A DNA stretch of 64,000 nucleotides, taken from positions 49,867,885-49,931,884 of the forward strand of contig CAIIXF020000001.1 of NCBI GenBank assembly GCA_903813345.2, given 5' to 3'. The notes below the pieces were generated by a model. It did not search any database, was not told where the DNA came from, and worked only from the letters and a program-made list of their open reading frames with translations. Made by a program: the position numbers and the translations under genes. The DNA is from Owenia fusiformis. Its lineage: Eukaryota > Annelida > Polychaeta > Sabellida > Oweniidae. Of this stretch, positions 12,231 to 25,800 are shown one piece after another. The number at the start of each line of letters is the position of its first letter. The stretch's first letter is position 1.

Positions 12231-15168
12231 TTAAGTTATTGTGTCAGTTGAAGATTGTGGTCTTGTTTTGTCACTATTTCTTGCAGTGTGATCTTTGTTA
12301 AATGAAAATGTGGAGGAAAATGTAATATTACTTTCATTTATGAACATTATAACATAAATCTTTGGCGCAAATAAACAGAGTATAGAAACAAGCCCTGTCA
12401 ACATGAACATGACAGAGAACAACATCTGCTGGTGCTTTGCTCGATATGTTATGAAATATGTGGGGACAAATGACAACCAAAGAAACAGTGTAGCACACAC
12501 AGATAACAGAATGTGTAAGGTTTCATTGAAATTGTCAGGTAGTTTTCTTGTTAGAAAAGCCAATGCTGCAGTTGCTAAGACAAGCACCAAGTTGTAGACT
12601 ATTGATGCAATCATGCTCCACATTGGGAAATCACAAACCACTTCTACAAACTTATCTGTCTCAACAGGCATTCTCTTTATCACATCTGGAGGAGCCATCA
12701 GTATCACTCCAACAGATATTCCAACCTAAATGGTAATATACAATATAACATACCTAGATATAGCTCCATGCATACTTTAGCATATATTTCTGATACAATA
12801 TTTAACAAATTGTAATTTAGTAGATATATTATCAATTTGAACTGTTTTTATCACTGGTATATATGCTCTTACTCCTAGAGGCAGTATGACCTTCTCAATG
12901 TCAGGCCATACTGGACTTGAAAAACTAGGTTATACTTGCTTTGCAAGTGATAGAAGAGGAAAAAGTTATCAACAGAATATTTATAAAGTATATTATTTAC
13001 ACATACATTATTTTAATCTGACATATATTGGTTATAACTGTGTATATAGTTTTCAACTTTCCTACCTGAATTGTGATCAGTGCAAAGGTTATGATCAGTG
13101 ATTTCTTTATCTCAATCCACTTGGGAAGCTTCCTCTGCATTTTAGAACCTGCCCTAAATATGTAGTGAATTCTTGCAACTTTGACAAGTAATGGTGCATA
13201 TAGAATTGTGAAGCCAATGCTGAAGCCAACACGTCCACAGTAGCACATGATCACACTGGGGTTGAGAAGATACACAAAGCTGATCCCATAAACCAGCACT
13301 GTGGCAATGAGAAGAAAGTATATGAACTCCTTTGTTGAAGCTTTGATTATCTTTTCATTCCTCCAATATATGAACAAGCCAAGTATAAATAATGTTGCAG
13401 TCATTCCAAGTGATGCTAAAACAAAGAGGGATGTGAATAAATAGTCAGATGTTAGCTTGATGAGGTCTGGCTCTATCAGAGTACATGTTGTAGCTGTGCT
13501 TTCATCTGGCCATTCAAATGTTGGGCAATGTGAACAGTATGAATTGTTGATGGTGATGTCATTAGGGTAACATTTGAAGCAGTCCCAACAACATGGCAGC
13601 TCAAGCTGAATTTTGATTTCACCGACATCACATTCCTGGCTGCAGATAGAATTGGGAGCAGTTTTGCTGTTATTATACCAATACACATCTCGAGTGTAGA
13701 GGTCAAGTGTTTCTGTTGTACGAATCCAAGAACCAATTTCAATGACTTCATACCCAGTGTCCCTGTTTGGGATGAAGTGCTTGATCACATAACCAGCTCC
13801 TTTTGCATCGCCATTTTCATCAAATGATATTATACCAGAACTGCCTCTGAAGTCCAGTTCCCTTATAAATGCTGTCAAGTCAGACTTCTGTACACAATGC
13901 AAGAGATCTTTCTTATTACCTATAGCTTCAACACAATGTTTCTTGATGAGATTGTCAAGTGCATACCCAAAGGCATAAACTGTGTCGATTAAGAGAGGAA
14001 CCCAAGGAGTCTTTTTATGCTTTTCTGATTCTGTAAGAGATTTGAAGTTTGTACAGAGTGGACGGTTGTCAGTAGAATTAACATCCCAGATGCAGTCAAA
14101 TGCTAGCTCCCAGAAAGCTTTAAACCAGGGATTTTGGGGATTGTTCCATGGAGTCAAGTTTTCATAATGTGTGATGAAGTCATAGTCAGGTTGAGCTTTC
14201 AGTTGAATAGAAAATGCCCCATGTACTGTTTCTGAGAACTTCTCTACTTCTGGTTCTTCAAAGGTATCTGATCCAATCCAGATGAATTCACCTTGTGCAT
14301 TGTATTTGTCAATATAGGTCAACAATTCTCCGATATGTATTGGTTCCAAGAATAAAACTACGACTTTTGCCTTCTTTCTTTTTAAGTTTTGCACTATTTC
14401 ATCATAGATTGTATAATCGGTGATAGTGACCGGGAGCATACCTAGGTATGCATTGCACAGACCTTTAGTTTTTGCTATGCGATTTACATGCCCCATACCA
14501 TTTGCTCCATATGCTCCTTCAGAGTATACCATAGAGTAATAGCTCCAGTCAAAGTATAACATGACATCAACCATGGCTTGGGCCTGGAACCTATCTGGTG
14601 GAACCACCCTACTGAAGTATGGATAGTCATCATTGTTGCTCAGAATATCACTTGTAGACACAGAGGCAATCTGGGGAATCGAGAAAATATTCAAAAAATT
14701 GGCAATCAGTTGATTTCTTCGACTTCCAATTTGACTGACAAGTCCCACAATCTCCTTGAATCTTGATTTGATATTTGATGATATGTTGTCGCAAGCTTTG
14801 GTTTCCTCACTCATTGGTATGAAATGCAACATCCCAGCAAGACTTGCAGATGTTCGTAGGCAAATATCTAGTGTTGTGAAACCTAGTGTCACATTTGGTA
14901 GAATGTCCCTCCTTGCATTGATCTTGTTGACTGCAAAAGCAACTGCCTCCACAAGCTGCATTGATGTGAGATAGTATAGACTTTCACTACAAAGTGCATC
15001 TCTTGTTGCTCCTGGGCCTGATATTATAAAAGGTGCTGCTAATATCAGGTCACCATCTTGATTATATGTCTTTGAAGACAATTTATTCTGAATTTGGAAA
15101 TATCCAAAAACATGCCCCATTGTTGTCAGTGTCAGAATTAAAACTATCTTCATCTTGTCTTGATTCAT
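12231..15168 (-). CDS. mGluR-like class C GPCR, copy B
   Basis: Two exons: 13066-15168 (701 codons) and 12231-12725 (164 codons plus TAA), joined in phase 0 across a 340 bp GT-AG intron; 865 residues. Order: signal peptide (about 1-24), Venus-flytrap ligand domain (about 45-490) with the mGluR-style motifs [15 protein letters not shown] and SEGAYG, cysteine-rich linker (about 508-565, with PCCWDCFKC), then a seven-helix domain from about 575. The third intracellular loop has [10 protein letters not shown] and helix 7 has LFAPKIY, both class C hallmarks. It should sit in the plasma membrane and signal through G proteins. The WIGSD Asp and the Ser-Thr pair that hold the amino-acid backbone in mGluRs are present, but the Arg that contacts glutamate's side chain is Leu (MQLVEAV). 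The ligand is thus probably not glutamate. It starts at MNQDKMK; the second Met, five codons on, is equally possible. Intact, highly similar to copies A and C. Confidence 0.9.
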
Positions 15169-15360
15169 ATTTGGTATTTTAGTTAGATGTCCATTTTTAC
15201 ATTCAAAATCGAAAGATGATCTCCAATTATATGGCCACTTCTAGCTCTCACTCTAAGAGACCTTGTGTTAGACTTTTATGAGCAACTCATTATACTTGGC
15301 ACATAATTTATTGATAGGCTTACAATTACATAGGCTCATTGGATAATTGTTTGATGTATA

Positions 15361-15886
15361 CATGGGCTTTCAACTAGAAGGGTAGGCAACTTCCCATATT
15401 TCATACAAAAGCATTGCCTTTGGGTTTTCAAAATTGGAGAATGTACACATTCCAAGAAAATCTTATATTGTATGTATCTTTATGGATGATTAAGAGAAAT
15501 AACTCAAAAATAAAAACATGATTATCTACATATATGTTGATAATTTAATAAAAAATGGAATTCATCATAATTATGACAATACAGAAAGTGAACATTCCCC
15601 CACAAATTATGTTTTTATTGGAATGTGTTCTTGAATATTTACCCACAATTCAATACTCAAAGAGAACATCTTGATACCACTTTTTCTTATTGTTCTTTTT
15701 GTTTACTTTTACATGAGATTGAATATATCTTTTGAAAATTGATTTTTAATCAAAATAATACTAAAACATATACATTTATCTAATACTTTTTGAAATATTA
15801 CGCATAAAAGGGAAGCATGGCACTGCTCATTTTGAAAGTCTCATGTTATTACACAGAGTTGCATACCCTTCTAATTGAAAGCCCAT
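15361..15886. mobile_element. 526 bp MITE in the promoter region of GPCR copy B
   Basis: Left end CATGGGCTTTCAACTAGAAG, right end the inverted CTTCTAATTGAAAGCCCAT. A perfect 8 bp direct repeat, GATGTATA, flanks it (15353-15360 and 15887-15894), the size expected for hAT or P-type transposition. It splits sequence that is continuous upstream of copy A near 22150-22175 (GTGCCTTAT next to AATGAGCCTATGT). It lies about 190 bp upstream of the copy B start codon. Non-coding inside. Confidence 0.85.
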
Positions 15887-16866
15887 GATGTATATAAGGC
15901 ACTTAACATGCACTTATATGAAATTAACGGGGTAGCTACTTTTGCATTTCTGTGTTGAATCCTACGCAGGTTTACCGTAATATAGTAGCCTTTTGGAATC
16001 AAATTACAAATGTTCAGTTTCATCACATGCACATTAAAAATCAATTGGTTCACTTTTCCTTCTTTTTAATCACATGTTTGGGTTCAGTGAAAAGTATGCC
16101 AGTATGCCATTCCAGTTTTAGACAGATTCAACCAACACTTTTTGAAAAATCATGAAATTAAGTGACTATTGCAAGTTTCACCACTGAAACCTTTGGCACT
16201 ACATGTATATTTTTCAATCGAATTGTTGGTCTATTTTTTTCTATTCTTGAAATAGTACATATTATACATTAATTAACTTTACTGTGTTTATTTTCATATT
16301 AAGTGATAAAGGAAAATCATAATACGCATCATCTGATTCTTTTTCATATTTTCATTCTAGGAGTAAATTTTCTTTGCCTCATTGTAAGCTAAGCCCATGC
16401 ATGATTATAACCTAAATGTCATCAATCATTACAACTTTTAAAGTCTGAAAATCCTATTGGGCAAAAGAGAGAAAAGGGATCTTTATTTCACTCAATATTT
16501 TCAATTTGAGACTACGTGTACATTAATACAATTTCAGTTATGTAAATATGACCAGGAATGACCAAAAAACACTTTGAGGTCAATTTTAAGTGCAAATAAT
16601 TCCATTTTATTAAATGGCCTTATATGAGGTACAATGATTTAAACAATCCAGATTTCACTATTGCAGTACCTTTCCTCTGTTTAGACTTGCAGAAAATGTC
16701 TTTCATAAGGTATAATGTACGAGTACATCCATATACTCTTCTTTAATCCAGTGTCCATGCAACCAATATCTTACACGATTGGAGTGTATTCAAATAATGT
16801 CCATATATTTCATACATATCAAATAAGTTACAATTATACATTTATATGTGTAAGTATATATTCCTC
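15887..16866. other. Interval between GPCR copy B and the 3' end of FARSB
   Basis: No gene seen. It contains the rest of the copy B upstream region and the FARSB 3' UTR. On the minus strand an AATAAA occurs at 16606-16611, about 255 bases after the FARSB stop; it is a candidate poly(A) signal, not proven. Confidence 0.4.
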
Positions 16867-19800
16867 TCACAAGAAAGGCTCTATTGTGAGTTCTATAACA
16901 GCACAAGGATTGTTCAGTTCAAACTTTGCTAGTACATCAGGATGTAGTACACCAAGTTTGCCTATAGGTGTCCCTCTGAGCAGCACTTCAGCACAACGGC
17001 CAGGGAAGAAACTGGGATCTGTAAATACATGACATTTAATAAATTGGATTCTTCAGCAAGAAATACAGTATTGAGCTATTATTGACCTGTTCAGAGGTTG
17101 ACAGCTCTTTCACAAAAATCAAAATCAAGTTTCTAACTGAGGCATTAACAATATTGATTGAAATCATTTCTTCCTTGTTTATTAGATTTTGGACAGTTTC
17201 TGGGATATATTGAAAAAACAGCATCTTAAATCTTAAAAATCTAAATTAAAAGATCTTTACTATTGAAGGGTGACTGAATAGACAGTCATGATGCTATAAT
17301 ACACACAATCCCGGGATTGTTTTCTTACCATTGCTTGCCCTCATGCAATAACCATTAGTCTTATCATAAGGAACCTCCAGTAACTGCATGGTTCTGTCTA
17401 AAAGACCATGAATCACTTCAAAGCCTGGGCTCTTATTGTAGTTTATTGCACAGAAATGTCTTACATTTCTAGCCCCAACATCTACAATGAAATTCATTCA
17501 TGAGTAAACTTTTTACATTTCATTAGATGGCCTTGATCACTACTATAGAAGTGTGCATTAACTATATGACGCTTATTTTATTTATTCACCTATTTAGCAC
17601 TAACATATCATGTAAATTAATTATTTGTAATTTGTAGTATATTAATGTATTTAAACTATTGTGACTCTCTGTTACTTAGAGGTAAATAAGTTTTCAGTAC
17701 AATTAGCATACACTTATTTATAAAATTAAAAGAAAGCAATTTTATTTTGAAAAATCAAAAACGTCCAAATGCATTTTTAAAGGGGGATGGGTCAACATAT
17801 TTTTGGACAGCACTAGATACCTTTTTCAGAATCTGTTATGATAACATCAGAGATTTCAAATAATTTCATGGGTAGTGGCATCTTTTTGTTACAGTATATT
17901 GTCTTTAGTATACCAGGCAGCAAAGTTGTCCTGGCAACCTAAAAATATAGAACACATTATGTCCAATAAAGTTGATTTTGATCGTTTAGGAAGTTAGTTG
18001 TAGGGAATTGAAATTGATACCAACTTCTACTTTTTATAATTCTGTTATAAAAATACATATACTGAAAATGGATTCTAAAGTAAAAGTGTTACACAGCATT
18101 TTGGAACTTCATGACTCAGAAATACACAGCAGTATGATTTTAAGAATTTAGATTTGATCCATAAGGATGTAATGCTTGGAATTAGCCTAATGATAACACT
18201 TGAAGGAGAGAACTCACAACTAGGGTAAATCAAAAACAGAATTTTACTGAAGTAAAATAAACATTTTAGGCCTATATGTGAATTCTGTCGTACCTGAAAC
18301 TCTGCAGTTTTGGGGTTGCCAATATGAACAGCTTTGGCATCTTCTATTTTCTTAAGCAACTTGTCAGAAACATCATCCTTAGAACACTAGAAAATACAAA
18401 TAAAGCAATAAATCTCATTATTTACTTCTTGTTTACAATATGTCCATTCCTAAAATAATATAAACAAATTTAACAAGACACATAGTGGAGTTTGGTTGGA
18501 AAAATGGAGGAAAGGGTTTGAGATAAGAAGTCCAAAAATGGCATTTTTAAAACTTCTGCATTACCACTATGAGACAAGTATGAGATATGAGTAAGTGCAA
18601 TTTCATGAAGTGGCCATCGCACTGCATTTTATTTAATTTCCAATATTACATGGACCCGTATAATATCTGACTATGTTACCTAACTCCTCATACAGGTACT
18701 ACTATATTCACTTCATATTCACCTGTTTATTTGAGATAACACCTGACACTCCAATTATTAAGCTGAAGGCAATGGATTCATTGTTGATGACTTAAACCAA
18801 GAATGTCTTATTATCAAGATTCTGATTGAGGGGGAAAGTCCAAATTCAAAGGCTTGGACACAAGACATGGGTACATTAATTCATCCACAATTCATAAAGG
18901 CATGTGCTAAAATTATTTTCTCACATTGCAAATATTGCAAACATTGTACATTTCACTAAAAAAACATACTTTTGAAGGGAAACTTCTTTTCACAGCCATA
19001 TATATGATATAACATCTGTAATAAGGTTACATAAAAGTATGCAAAACTAAGAGTTATAATCATTTTAAAATGGTGAAAATGATGAAAATAACATTTCCCC
19101 TGACGGAAGTTCATGCATTTTGTTATAAACACGTAACGTCTTTATAACCAAGTGGGGACCAGTGATTGATGAGGGTCATCAATTTCACTGTTCTCAAAGT
19201 AGTCATTCAAATGTTGTAATTTTAAGAATGCAAGTGATACTAAATTCTATGTTGTGATTGGCTGAAATTTGATGCCTAGCTATGTGTAAATGAACAGTAA
19301 ATGCAACCATTGAAGCAATAATATTATAGATATTATAGAAGATGTATCCATCTATTATCATATTACTTTTTTAACACTGCACAAATTACAAATTAATTCA
19401 ATGGGTAGAGTGATTTGCAAAAGACAAGCCATTTTTCAGTGTTGCATAAATTCTCTACACTTACCCCCCCCCCCCCCCCCCCTTCACATACAGACACATA
19501 TACTACTTAACATCTTCAGACACATGGTAAGAAAATTGAGAAAGGGAAAGGTCCTAGACTAGTCCAGAGTCAGAGGAAGACCAAAGGGTTGAATAGGGAG
19601 ATTTGAGACCAGAGACTAGATGCATGGGGGCCATATATAAGTGTATCAGTGTACCAACCAGTGCAAATGTAAGGGCCTCTGTGAATCCTGCAGCAGCTAT
19701 GTCAAGTCTGAGAAGGTCTGTCAGCTTGTTGATAGCAAACTGTTCTCCTATAGTGTTAGTCTTAGGTATGGTTTGATTGATGTTGTTGTAGCCATGTGCA

Positions 19801-22800
19801 ATAGCAACGTCTTCCATGATGTCACAGCCGTGAATAACATCTGTAATGAGGTCACATAAATAGTATACAATTACTAAGAGTTATAATCATTTTTTTAAAT
19901 GGCAGAGAACAGGATATGCTTTTAATACAGAGACTTTTGAAAAGAACATAGTGAAAAAAATCAATTAAAAATATAGCAGTTGAAGAATTATCAAAAGAAA
20001 TTGTTTCCACAAAAACAAGATGAAAACACAGTTTTTTTTTATTATTTTAGTTTATAGAAAGTACATGTAATGTATTATGTTGTGAATTAATTAAATTAAA
20101 CCACACTTATTAATTACCTGCTCTAGTTGGTGGCACCTCTACAGAGAGAGTCCTACCATCATCTTGTACCTCTGCAGTGAGGCACATACGTGTTAACAGC
20201 TTAGCAATCTGGTTGGCATTCTCACTGGAAAACACAACACATAATGCACATGTATAGTTTTCATAATAAAGTAAACAAATTTCTCCTAATGATTCTAATA
20301 TTCAGTACTTTTTTATGTTTTCGATGATTTTCACATTGGAACGTTTGTTCCATGTTCATTTATCCATATACCAACTGTCAAATTCCAACTCTTATGTAAC
20401 ATGTGTATTAATTTCTTGACTGTATGACAAAATATTTAGAGGGACAGTAAAAAAGTCATTATGTGTACAATAAGAATTTATAAGGACATTTATCATCATA
20501 TCAAACTATTGAAAAATGCCCACACTGAGATTCAGACCATTTCCCAATAAGAAACCAGTTTAAAAAGTTTATTGCCAGGAGTGAAAAGTAGTTGCTATTG
20601 CCAGTCATATATCATCATATAAAATTATTGAAAAATGACCACACTGACATTCACACCATTGCCCAATAAGAAACCAGTTCAGAAAGTTTATTGCCAGGAG
20701 TGAAAAGTAGTTGCCATTGCCAGTCAGGGCAGATGTTGGTTGCAAAAGTTCCTGGAAATCAAGTTGATCAAGCCTCAAACAGTAGAATTAAGTGTGGGAG
20801 TATCTTCCTAACCAATCTCAAGTACTCAGTGTTTAGCTCAAGAATGTGACATCTTCTGTGTTGTCTTAGTGATTATAAAACATTTACTGATTGAATCTTA
20901 GCTATCATAACAGACCAATGGGATATAAAACAGGTAAGACCTGTTCATAATCCAAATCAAAAACATCCAGTTAATTTACAATAAGGATAAACCAATTATC
21001 TCCCAGATTCTCACCTTACTCTTAATTCAAATCAAAAACATCCAGGTAATTTCCAATAATGATAAATCAATTATCTTCTTGATTCACACCTTTTTCTTAA
21101 TCCAAACATAAAACATTCAGTTCTTTATGAGGATAAACCAATTAACTCTCAATTCACACCTTTCCAAACATTCTGTTGTTTTCAACAAATTAGGGATGTC
21201 ACTGAGACTAAATAAGTTAATTATGACAATATTGGTTCTTTGATTACATTGTTTATGTAAAGATAAATAACAACTATAACATTGACTCAATATGTAGCTA
21301 TTATTGAAATGTCAAACTGATATTTAAAGGGAGAGAAAAACAAAAAAACGTCCAAATTTTCCATGTCAGAATAAGAGAAATATTTCCCGAATGTGTCTCT
21401 AAATATAATAAATTTGACATTTTATTAAATGCATTATTGACTTTTTGCTATACTGCTTTAACATCTCACAAAGTCTCACTTTTTAATGTGATTTTAAGAA
21501 ATTTGCATGTTTAACAACTAAGGCTTTGGATTTTCTTCAATATTATGACATTTTAAAATTCAGTGCATTATTTCTTAGTAGAAGCACTTTGATTTACAGT
21601 TATTTTTATTTTATTCAATTTCTAAGGATTTTGAACTTTTCTGAAAACTTTCAGGCTAAATACCCATTGACACAATATAAATCATCTTCCAAAGGTAATT
21701 TATTCTTTCAAGGATCATTGTTTAAGCTTCAATCACAAAGTACACAAGATTCCCTAGTTAGGGTTCCACCTCTAATCTGTTGAGAAACATTCACTAAATC
21801 AAGACAAAGGTGACTTGTAAAAATAAAAAAATAAAAAATAAAAAAATGAGAAAAAAGTGTTGCAAATATTCACAATCTTTATCCAATTTTGTTTACAAAC
21901 ATTTCTGCCTGCGAACCATGACATTATTAATCTCGCTAATATTCCCCAGTTTCTTTTGTTCTTTGATAAGGGTCAAGATTAGTTTGAAAGGCCAATTGGC
22001 CTGAGATATGCAGGTAATATAATAATGAAATTGGACATATGTAATTTTGATTACATAAGAATACTACTGTATATTATAGTAAAGCTAAGTAGAAAACAAC
22101 ACCTAGATATACATAAGTAGGTGTCCTGTTAGTTTCATAGAAATGCATGTTAAGTGCCTTATCTAATGAGCCTATGTTAAGCTAATAACATGAAAACAAT
22201 TAAAAAAAGCCAATCAATAAATTATAAGCCAAGAATAAAGGGTTGCTCAACACAAAGTGTCTGTAAAGTGAGAGGTAGGAGTGGTCAAGTAATTGGAGAT
22301 CATTCTTTAATTTGGATTGTGAAATTCCACATTTAATCAAATATGAATCTAGATAAGATGAAGATAGTTTTAATTCTGACACTGACAACAATAGGGCATG
22401 TTTTTGGATATTTCCAAATTCAAAATAAATTGTCTTCAAAGACATATGATCAAGATGGTGACTTGATACTAGCAGCACCGTTTAGTATATCAGGCCCAGG
22501 AGCAACTGCAGGGGCACTTTGTAGTGAAAGTCTCTACTATCTGATATCAATGCAGCATGTAGAAGCAGTTGCATTCGCAGTCAACAAGATCAATGCAAGG
22601 AGGGACATTCTACCAGATGTGACACTAGGCTTCACAACATTTGATATTTGCCTACGAACATCTGCAAGTCTTGCTGGGATGTTGCATTTCATACCAATGA
22701 GTGAGGAAACCAAAGATTGCAACAACATATCATCAAATACCAAATCAAGGTTCAAGGAAATCGTGGGACTTGTTACTCAAATTGGAAGTCAAAGAAATCA

Positions 22801-25800
22801 ACTGATTGCCAATTTCTTGAATATTTTCTCGATTCCCCAGATTGCCTCTGTGTCTACAAGTGATATACTGAGCAACAATGATGACTATCCATACTTCAGT
22901 AGGGTGGTGCCACCAGATAGGTTCCAGGCCCAAGCCATGGTTGATGTCATGTTACACTTTGGCTGGAGCTATTACTCTATGGTATACTCTGAAGGAGCAT
23001 ATGGAGCCAATGGTATGGGACATGTAAATCGCATTGCAAAAACTAAAGGTCTGTGTAATGCATACCTAGGTATGCTCCCCCTCACTATCACCGATTATAC
23101 AATCTATGATGAAATAGTGCAAAACCTTAGAAGCAAGAAGGCAAAGGTTGTAGTTTTATTCTTGGAACCAATACACATCGGAGAATTGTTGACCTATATT
23201 GACAAATACAATGCACAAGGCGAATTCATCTGGATTGGATCAGATACCTTTGAAGAACCAGATGTAGAGAAGTTCCCAGAAACAGTACATGGGGCATTTT
23301 CTATTCAATTGACAGCTCAACCTGACTATGACTTCATCACACATTATGAAAACTTGACGCCATGGAACAATCCCCAAAATCCCTGGTTTAAGGCTTTCTG
23401 GGAGCTAGCATTTGACTGCATCTGGGATGTCAATTCTACTGACAACCGTCCACTCTGTACAAACTTCAAATCTCTTACAGAATCAGAAAAGCATAAAAAG
23501 ACTCCTTGGGTTCCTCTCTTAATTGACACAGTTTATGCCTTTGGGTATGCACTAGACAATCTCATCAAGAAACATTGTGTTGAAGATATAGGAAATAAGC
23601 AAGATCTCTTGCATTGTGTACAGAAGTCTGACTTGACAGCATTTATAAGGGAACTGGACTTCAGAGGCAGTTCTGGTATAATATCATTTGATGAAAATGG
23701 CGATGCAAAAGGAGCTGGTTATGTGATCAAGCACTTCATCCCAAACAGGGACACTGGATATGAAGTTATTGAAATTGGTTCTTGGATTCGTACAACAGAA
23801 ACACTTGACCTCTACACTCGAGATGTGTATTGGTATAATGACAGCAAAACTGCTCCCAATTCTATCTGCAGCCAGGAATGTGGTGTCGGTGAAATCAAAA
23901 TTCAGCTTGAGCTGCCATGTTGTTGGGACTGCTTCAAATGTTACGCTAATGACATCACCATCAACAATTCATACTGTTCACATTGTCCAACATTTGAATG
24001 GCCAGATGAAAGCACAGCTTCAACATGTACTCTGATAGAACCAGACTTTATAAAACTAACATCTGACTATTTATTCACATCGCTCTTTGTTTTAGCATCA
24101 CTTGGAATGACTGCAACATTATGTATACTTGGCTTGTTCATATATTGGAGGAATGAAAAGATAATCAAAGCTTCAACAAAGGAGTTTATATACTTTCTTC
24201 TTGTTGCCACAGTGCTTGTGTATGGGATCAGCTTTGTGTATCTTCTCAACCCCAGTGTGATCATGTGCTACTGTGGACGTGTTGGCTTCAGCATTGGCTT
24301 CACAATTCTATATGCACCTTTACTGGTTAAGGTTGCAAGAATTTACAACATATTCAGGGCAGGTTCTAAACTGCAGCTGAATCTTCCCAAGTGGATTGAG
24401 ATAAAGAAATCACTGATCATAACCTTTGCACTGATCACAATTCAGGTAAGAAAGTTGAAAACTATATACACAGTTATAACTAATATATGTCAGATTAAAA
24501 TAGTATATATAAATAATACAGTTTGTAAATATTATGTTGATAACTTTTTCCTCTTATATCACTATCAAGGCAAGTATAACCTAGTTTTTCAAGTCAGTAT
24601 GGCCTGACATTGAGAAGGTCATACTGCCTCTAGGAGTAAGAGCATATATACCAGTGATAAAAACAGTTCAAATTGATAATATATCTACTTTATTACAATT
24701 TGTTAAATTTTGTATTAGAAATATATGCTTAAGTGTGCACGCAGCTATATCTAGGTATGTTATTTTGTATATTATCATTTAGGTTGGCATATCTGTTGGA
24801 GTGATACTGACGGCTCCGCCAGATGTGATAAAGAGAATGCCTGTTGAGACGGAGAAGTTTGTAGAAGTGGTTTGTGATTTCCCAATGTGGAGCATGATTG
24901 CTTCAATAGTCTACAACTTGGTGCTTGTCTTAGCAACTGCAGCATTGGCTTTTCTAACAAGAAAACTACCTGACAATTTCAATGAAACCTTACACATTCT
25001 GTTATCTGTGTGTGCTACACTGTTTCTTTGGTTGTCATTTGTCCCCACATATTTCATAACATATCGGGCAAAGCACCAGCAGATGTTGTTCTCTGTCATG
25101 TTCATGTTGACAGGGCTTGTTTCTATACTCTGTTTATTTGCGCCAAAGATTTATGCAATAATGTTCATAGATGAAAGTAAGATTACATTTTCCTCCACAT
25201 TTTCATTTAACACAAAACAAAAAAGTAACTCAGAAAATGGTCACAAAACAAGACCAAAATCTTTACCTAACACAACACTAACTTAAAGTAACTGTTGATG
25301 AGAGGGAGCAACCAAGATTGTCCAAAAAGCACATGGCGAATAATTTCAGATTGGTATATTTTAATTCATGTAGATAAATTTATGTATCATATGCCACATT
25401 CTTCCCCTAATGCTTAGGATGTTGATTTTATGATTTACAAAGATGCTGACTTGTTCAAAAACAGTATGTTCAATATTTTATACTTAAACTGGAATAATCT
25501 TAAATTATTGTGTTTCTATAAAGGAAAAATATTCCAACATGAAAGGATTCAATATTAAAAAATTGAATACGTTTAATATATCTGTTTTATGAGAATGATT
25601 AGCAAGTGTCAAAACTTTTTGTTTGAATAAAATATTTGTTTTTTTAAAAAACATGTATATATTAAATTTTCAATCTGTTTTTGAGCAGACTATTGCTAAT
25701 CAAATGAATTATTCTGTGTATCTCAAATAGCATAGCATCAAATAATAATAATAAAAACAAAAGAATATGCCGTTTTGGTATATTATTCACACCTACGGTA

